Of a stretch of DNA of 10,037 nt, positions 6,709-10,037 are shown one piece after another. The stretch comes from Opitutaceae bacterium (GTDB taxonomy: Bacteria; Verrucomicrobiota; Verrucomicrobiia; Opitutales; Opitutaceae). The position numbers and the translations under genes were made by a program. A model generated the notes under the pieces. It was not told where the DNA came from, searched no databases, and was given only the letters and a program-made list of their open reading frames with translations. The stretch spans positions 1 through 10,037 of the forward strand of contig JAIRTK010000239.1 of the NCBI GenBank assembly GCA_031254955.1. Reading direction: 5' to 3'. Position 1 is the stretch's first letter. Every line of letters begins with the position of its first letter.

Positions 6709-9426
6709 TCACCACAATTCCCCCTGCCCCCCGGCCTCCGTCGTCTTCGGCGGCGGGCCGAAATCCACCGGCGGCAGCCTGTCCACGCCGAGAAACGCGC
6801 CGTAACGCTCCACCCAGTCCGCAAGCTTTTTCGCATAATAAACCGGATCATACGGAGCCGCGCCCGCATCGAATAATTCCACCGGACGCGCCCGCTGCCA
6901 GTCGCTGGTTTTGCCCTTTTCCCTCGCGGTGATGTAGTAGCTCACCCGCTCGCCCATGCGCGGGCGGGGACTCATCCGCAACGCCACCTCGGCGGCGGCG
7001 CGCCGCGGCTTGCCGCCACCCGCGATGAAACGCTCGTAAGCCTCCGGATTCTGCCCGAGGATTTCCGACTTTGCCAGCTCCGCCACCGGCAGCGAACGCT
7101 CCGCCAGGCCGCGCTGGAACCGCTCCGCCAGTTCGATCGGCGACCCGCTCTCCGCCCCGAGCAGAAAACGAATCAGCCGGTCGGTGAGCTTTTTCAAAAA
7201 CGGCTCGATGCCGCGCGAACGCAACGCCGAGCCGCGGATGAGGATTCTTTTGCCGTCGCGCAACGCGTAGTTTTTCGACTTGTAGCAAAACATCGCCTCG
7301 TAGCTGCCGTCGTGCTCCAACTCGATGCCCTCGGGCAGCGCCTTCGCCACCTCGCGCAACAACGCCTCGGGCCGCCCGAAATGGCTTTCCGTCGCCAGAT
7401 AGATTCCGTCGGTGTCGGCCTCCAAAATCTCGCAACCCCGCGCCGCGAAGGCGTCGATGAGCGCCTGCAACAAATCACGCCCGCGCCGCGTGACCTCCGC
7501 CGCCAGCGCCCCGTCGCCGAACCGCGCGCCGGCGAACCCGAGGTAGCCGTAAAACGAATTGATGAGGATCTTGAACGTCGCCTGCCGCGCCTGATACTCG
7601 GCGCGCAGCTCCCCGCTCGCGGCGGTGCGCGCGAGCTGCTTGTATTTCAGACGGTATTCGCGCAGTCGCCGCAGCAACGGGATGAACACGCCGAGCCTGT
7701 CGCCGCCGGGATTGCGCCCGATGAGCAGCAGCAGGCTCGGGTAAAGCGACGCCACGTCGAAATGCAGCACGTTTTGGAACACCCCCTCCTTGAAGCTGCG
7801 CGTGTAGCCGCCCGCGAACGCCGCCACCTCGGACGGCGCGGGGCACGCCTGCCGCGCATGGTAATACTCCTCCAGAAACAGCAGGTCGATCTTCACCGTC
7901 GTCCCGCGCAGCACCGCGTCCTGCAACAAAATCGGAAACGCGCGCGCCTGCTCGAAATACGTCGGCAGCAACAAATCCGCCACCCCCTTCGTCTCGCGCA
8001 GATCGTCCGCGAGGTAGGCGAGAAACCTCTCGCGATCGTGCTCGTAGGCCGCATGGATCTTGTCGCCGGCCAGATAAACGCGCCCCCCGTTCTCCGCCGC
8101 GTCCTCGTCGGTCACGCCGAAATAAACCGCCACGTCCTTGAGTCCGTAGCCCGTGAGTTCGCGCGTCGTGATGTCGTGCAGTTGCACGAGCAGCCACGTG
8201 TCGATCACCGCGCGCCCCGGCAGGTCGCAACGCGGAAAATCCACCCAGCGCTCGGCGGCCTTCAAGCGGCTGTTGCGAAACGACGCGCGCCGCCCGAAAC
8301 GCCCCCAAGCGCACGGCACCGCCAGCCGCCGCGCGCGCTGCCGCAGGTAGTCGAGGTCGAACTTGAAAATGTTGTGCCCCTCGATCACATCGGGGTCCTC
8401 CTCGCGAAGCGCGTCGTTGAGCCGTTCCAGCAAGCTCCTCTCCGCCTCGTCCGTCATCGCATCCAAAACAAGCATGCGCCGTCGCACCGCCCCGCCGCCC
8501 GCCGCCGCGCCGCCGCTAGCCGCCGCGCCGCTGAACCCATCCGCCGCGCCGCTCGCTGCCGCGTCACTCACCTCCGCGCCGCTTCCGCGCGGCGTGCCGT
8601 CTTCCACTGCTTCGCTTTCCGCTGAGCCACCGCCTCCCGTCGCCGCGCCGTCTGCCACCGTGCCGTCACCCGCTGTCGCGACGACGACGCCCGCCCTGCC
8701 ACTCACCGCCGCCCCGCCTCCCGCCGCCGTGCCGCCGCTGAATTGCAGCCCGATGGCCAGCACCCGGTCGCCGGGCCTCGCCGGATCACTAAACTCGCCC
8801 GCCACCGAAGACGCCGTCTCGATGTCGAGCTGGCAGCGGCGAAGCTGGTGAAACGCCATGTCCCCGAACAACCGCCGCCTGCCTTGCAACAAAAACTGGC
8901 TTTCCAGCGGACGCGGCGCATCCGTGCCGACCGACGCCTTCTTCGCCACCGCCAGAAAATCCTCGTAAACCCCGCGAGCCGGCGCATGAGCGAGCCGCGT
9001 GAACACCCCCTCCCCCTTCAACGTCTCGATCACCACGCCCGCCGCCGCATCTGTCGCCGCGCCCGCCGGCGCCCCCGCCGCCATACCCGATACCGCGCCC
9101 ACCGGCGCATCCGCCGCTACGCCCGATGCCGCACCCGCCGACGCTCCCTGCGCCGCATCTGCCGCCATACCCGCCGCCCCGCCCGCTACTACGCCCGCCG
9201 CCACGTCCAACGTCGCGCCCGCCGCGTCGAAATCGGAATTGTCCGCGGCGAGCCAGGCAAACGGGCGAAACCCCTCCTCCACTCGCTCCTCGCGCCCCCC
9301 GTCATCGCGCGCGACCGAAAGATGCGCGCGCCCCTCGCCATCGATCCACACGCCGCAAAGCGCGGGCTTGCGGGCGTTGGTTGTCATCGTGGCCGGGGAG
9401 TTCGGTTCATTCATCATTGCGGGCAT
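6709..9426 (-). CDS. Family-B DNA polymerase with 3'-5' proofreading exonuclease
   Basis: Template-directed DNA synthesis with proofreading; repair or bypass is likelier than main replication in a bacterium (inference). Numbering is from ATG 9426, giving 905 residues; starts at 9417, 9414 or 9387 (MTTNARKPALCGVW) are also possible, with no clear ribosome-binding site. Exonuclease motifs: DIE at 201-203, HNIFKFDLDY (N352, D357) and YLADD (Y471, D475). Polymerase motifs: A, DVASLYPS (D557); B, KILINSFYG (K619, N623, Y626, G627); C, DTDG (D671, D673). KSKNYAL and the thumb region follow. DTDG and the KILINSFYGYLGF context recall archaeal enzymes more than E. coli Pol II, whose motif C is DTDS. 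Two low-complexity inserts, about 68-132 and 231-314, add roughly 150 residues in places where the family has loops, outside every catalytic motif. The gene is convergent with mreB and stands alone. Confidence 0.93.
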   Translation of the reverse strand: MPAMMNEPNSPATMTTNARKPALCGVWIDGEGRAHLSVARDDGGREERVEEGFRPFAWLAADNSDFDAAGATLDVAAGVVAGGAAGMAADAAQGASAGAASGVAADAPVGAVSGMAAGAPAGAATDAAAGVVIETLKGEGVFTRLAHAPARGVYEDFLAVAKKASVGTDAPRPLESQFLLQGRRRLFGDMAFHQLRRCQLDIETASSVAGEFSDPARPGDRVLAIGLQFSGGTAAGGGAAVSGRAGVVVATAGDGTVADGAATGGGGSAESEAVEDGTPRGSGAEVSDAAASGAADGFSGAAASGGAAAGGGAVRRRMLVLDAMTDEAERSLLERLNDALREEDPDVIEGHNIFKFDLDYLRQRARRLAVPCAWGRFGRRASFRNSRLKAAERWVDFPRCDLPGRAVIDTWLLVQLHDITTRELTGYGLKDVAVYFGVTDEDAAENGGRVYLAGDKIHAAYEHDRERFLAYLADDLRETKGVADLLLPTYFEQARAFPILLQDAVLRGTTVKIDLLFLEEYYHARQACPAPSEVAAFAGGYTRSFKEGVFQNVLHFDVASLYPSLLLLIGRNPGGDRLGVFIPLLRRLREYRLKYKQLARTAASGELRAEYQARQATFKILINSFYGYLGFAGARFGDGALAAEVTRRGRDLLQALIDAFAARGCEILEADTDGIYLATESHFGRPEALLREVAKALPEGIELEHDGSYEAMFCYKSKNYALRDGKRILIRGSALRSRGIEPFLKKLTDRLIRFLLGAESGSPIELAERFQRGLAERSLPVAELAKSEILGQNPEAYERFIAGGGKPRRAAAEVALRMSPRPRMGERVSYYITAREKGKTSDWQRARPVELFDAGAAPYDPVYYAKKLADWVERYGAFLGVDRLPPVDFGPPPKTTEAGGQGELW
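8485..8736 (-). repeat. Low-complexity Gly/Ala/Ser insert 2 in the polymerase gene
   Basis: Residues about 231-314, between RVLAIGLQFS and RRRMLVLDAMTDEAER, are almost entirely Gly, Ala, Ser, Val and Asp/Glu. At DNA level, GCCGCCGCGCCG-like units recur every 18-21 bases, less regularly than in insert 1. It separates exonuclease motifs I and II, where other family-B enzymes have only a short turn between strands. Confidence 0.75.
9031..9225 (-). repeat. Low-complexity Ala/Gly insert 1 in the polymerase gene, 36-bp period
   Basis: Residues about 68-132 form 12-residue units: AAGVVAGGAAGM, AADAAQGASAGA, ASGVAADAPVGA, VSGMAAGAPAGA. On the + strand this is an 18-bp unit alternating in pairs, giving a 36-bp higher-order period, the same period as the array in the creatininase-like gene. 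It lies in the N-terminal domain, before the exonuclease. Confidence 0.75.
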
Positions 9427-9469
9427 GAAGTCGGATTACGGATGAAAGGATAAAAACGGGCGAGGCCAA

Positions 9470-9748
9470 ATCCCTTGGGCAAAGCCCAAAGGGATGCGAT
9501 TCAAAGTGGAGCCGGAATCCAAAAAGATGGGAAAGGCGCTCGCGCAAGGAGCGGCGGCGGCTCGCCGCCGGCCGCGAGCCCCGCGAGCGCCCTGCCCCCG
9601 CAGGCCTTTCGCGCAGCCCAAGCACAAACGGGCCTTCGCGCAGCCCCTCGCAAACGGGCGAGGCTTCGCCTTGTCTAGCGGCGAGACGCCGCCGCTCCTT
9701 GCGCGAGCACCTTGGGGGATGGGGACACAGCTTTGCATCGCATCCCCA
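9470..9748. repeat. Inverted-repeat element upstream of the polymerase gene
   Basis: Nested inverted arms: GGGATGCGATTCAAAG (9491-9506) pairs with 9731-9746 at 15 of 16 positions, and GCTCGCGCAAGGAGCGGCGG (within 9538-9559) pairs perfectly with 9687-9708. A local hairpin, ATCCCTTGGGC / GCCCAAAGGGAT, lies at 9470-9495. The interior contains GCGAGGCTTCGCC and a repeated ACGGGC...CGCGCAGCCC motif. It resembles a small non-autonomous element of a different family from the REP pairs. The polymerase promoter, if it lies in 9427-9790, must sit in or beside it; no clear -35/-10 pair was found. Confidence 0.65.
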
Positions 9749-9771
9749 ATAAACAAAAACTTGTTTAGAAA

Positions 9772-9910
9772 CCTGATTTTTCGCCGTGCCTAAAGTTATG
9801 CGAAGCCGGTAGGGAGGCCTCTCCGAGGCCTCCGCCGAGCGGGACAGCGGGTTGGAATTTCATGGGGAAATCGGAGCGTGGTTGCGGAGGCCTCGGAGAG
9901 GCCTCCCTAC
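9772..9910 (+). repeat. REP-pair dispersed repeat, copy D
   Basis: Two perfect facing hairpins lie at 9813-9833 and 9886-9906, with GTAG at 9809-9812 and CTAC at 9907-9910 (102 bp between outer ends). The spacer GTTGGAATTTCATGGGG, then AAATCGGAGCGTGG, matches copy B reversed and copy A. The left flank keeps only a trace of the long flank (CCTGATTTTTCGCCGTG at 9772-9788), and the right flank is unrelated, so this is close to the minimal unit. Confidence 0.9.
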
Positions 9911-10037
9911 CGGCACTGCCGCGCCCAAGGCTCGTTTCCCATGCGACGGAATCATTGGGAAAGGCTCCAGCCGCCGGGTGTCCGCTTGGCCTTTGTTAAC
10001 CAAGGAGAATCAAGGGCGCCGGGAGGGCGGCATCAAA
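9911..10037. other. Unassigned window end
   Basis: No gene, hairpin with a GTAG foot or tandem repeat is evident here. AAGGAGAATCAAGG near the end could precede a gene starting beyond the window, but nothing confirms this. Confidence 0.3.

Noticed and set aside
6314..6932. Three overlapping + frames rich in Pro/Ser/His
   Set aside because: They result from 9-bp-period tandem DNA without stop codons and run into the antisense of the polymerase 3' end.
7312..8625. Long + strand open frame of 437 codons opposite the polymerase gene
   Set aside because: Arg/Gln/Ala-rich with no motif, and antisense to the intact polymerase; shadow frame.

Overview
The window is a GC-rich bacterial chromosome segment, most like Verrucomicrobiota and probably Opitutaceae. 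That placement is an inference from high GC, the MreB sequence, a non-proteobacterial family-B DNA polymerase and very repeat-dense intergenic DNA; no rRNA or marker tree is available here. No tRNA, rRNA, CRISPR array or complete mobile element was found.

Layout. 1-454: truncated REP-type repeat plus a second inverted repeat. 455-2377 (+): two-domain creatininase-family protein, with an inactive-looking N-terminal copy, an active-looking C-terminal copy and a long low-complexity linker. 2378-3489: gene-free, holding 8-bp-period tandem tracts, a purine/pyrimidine inverted repeat, a REP pair and several small hairpins. 3490-4640 (+): wreck of an ISKra4-type transposase, invaded by another hairpin pair and broken by a CA-rich expansion and a 19-bp tandem duplication. 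4875-5891 (+): intact mreB without mreC or mreD behind it. 5892-6708: gene-free, with a large inverted repeat built on a REP pair and two 9-bp-period tandem tracts. 6709-9426 (-): family-B DNA polymerase with 3'-5' exonuclease, convergent with mreB and carrying two low-complexity insertions. 9427-10037: gene-free, with a roughly 280-bp inverted-repeat element, another REP pair and 127 bases with nothing recognisable.

The three intact genes (amidohydrolase-like enzyme, cell-shape actin, DNA polymerase) are separate units with no evident shared pathway or operon. What unifies the window is its repeats. Four copies of one REP family (two 9-bp-stem hairpins facing each other, each with a GTAG foot) lie in the gene-free DNA beside or between the genes. 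Two further hairpin families carry the same GTAG foot. The coding regions of the creatininase-like protein and the polymerase both contain Ala/Gly/Ser/Pro-rich insertions with a 36-bp (12-residue) period. I see no new multi-gene system. The most interesting material is the mosaic REP system, whose transposase must lie elsewhere, and the parallel in-frame repeat expansions in two unrelated enzymes.
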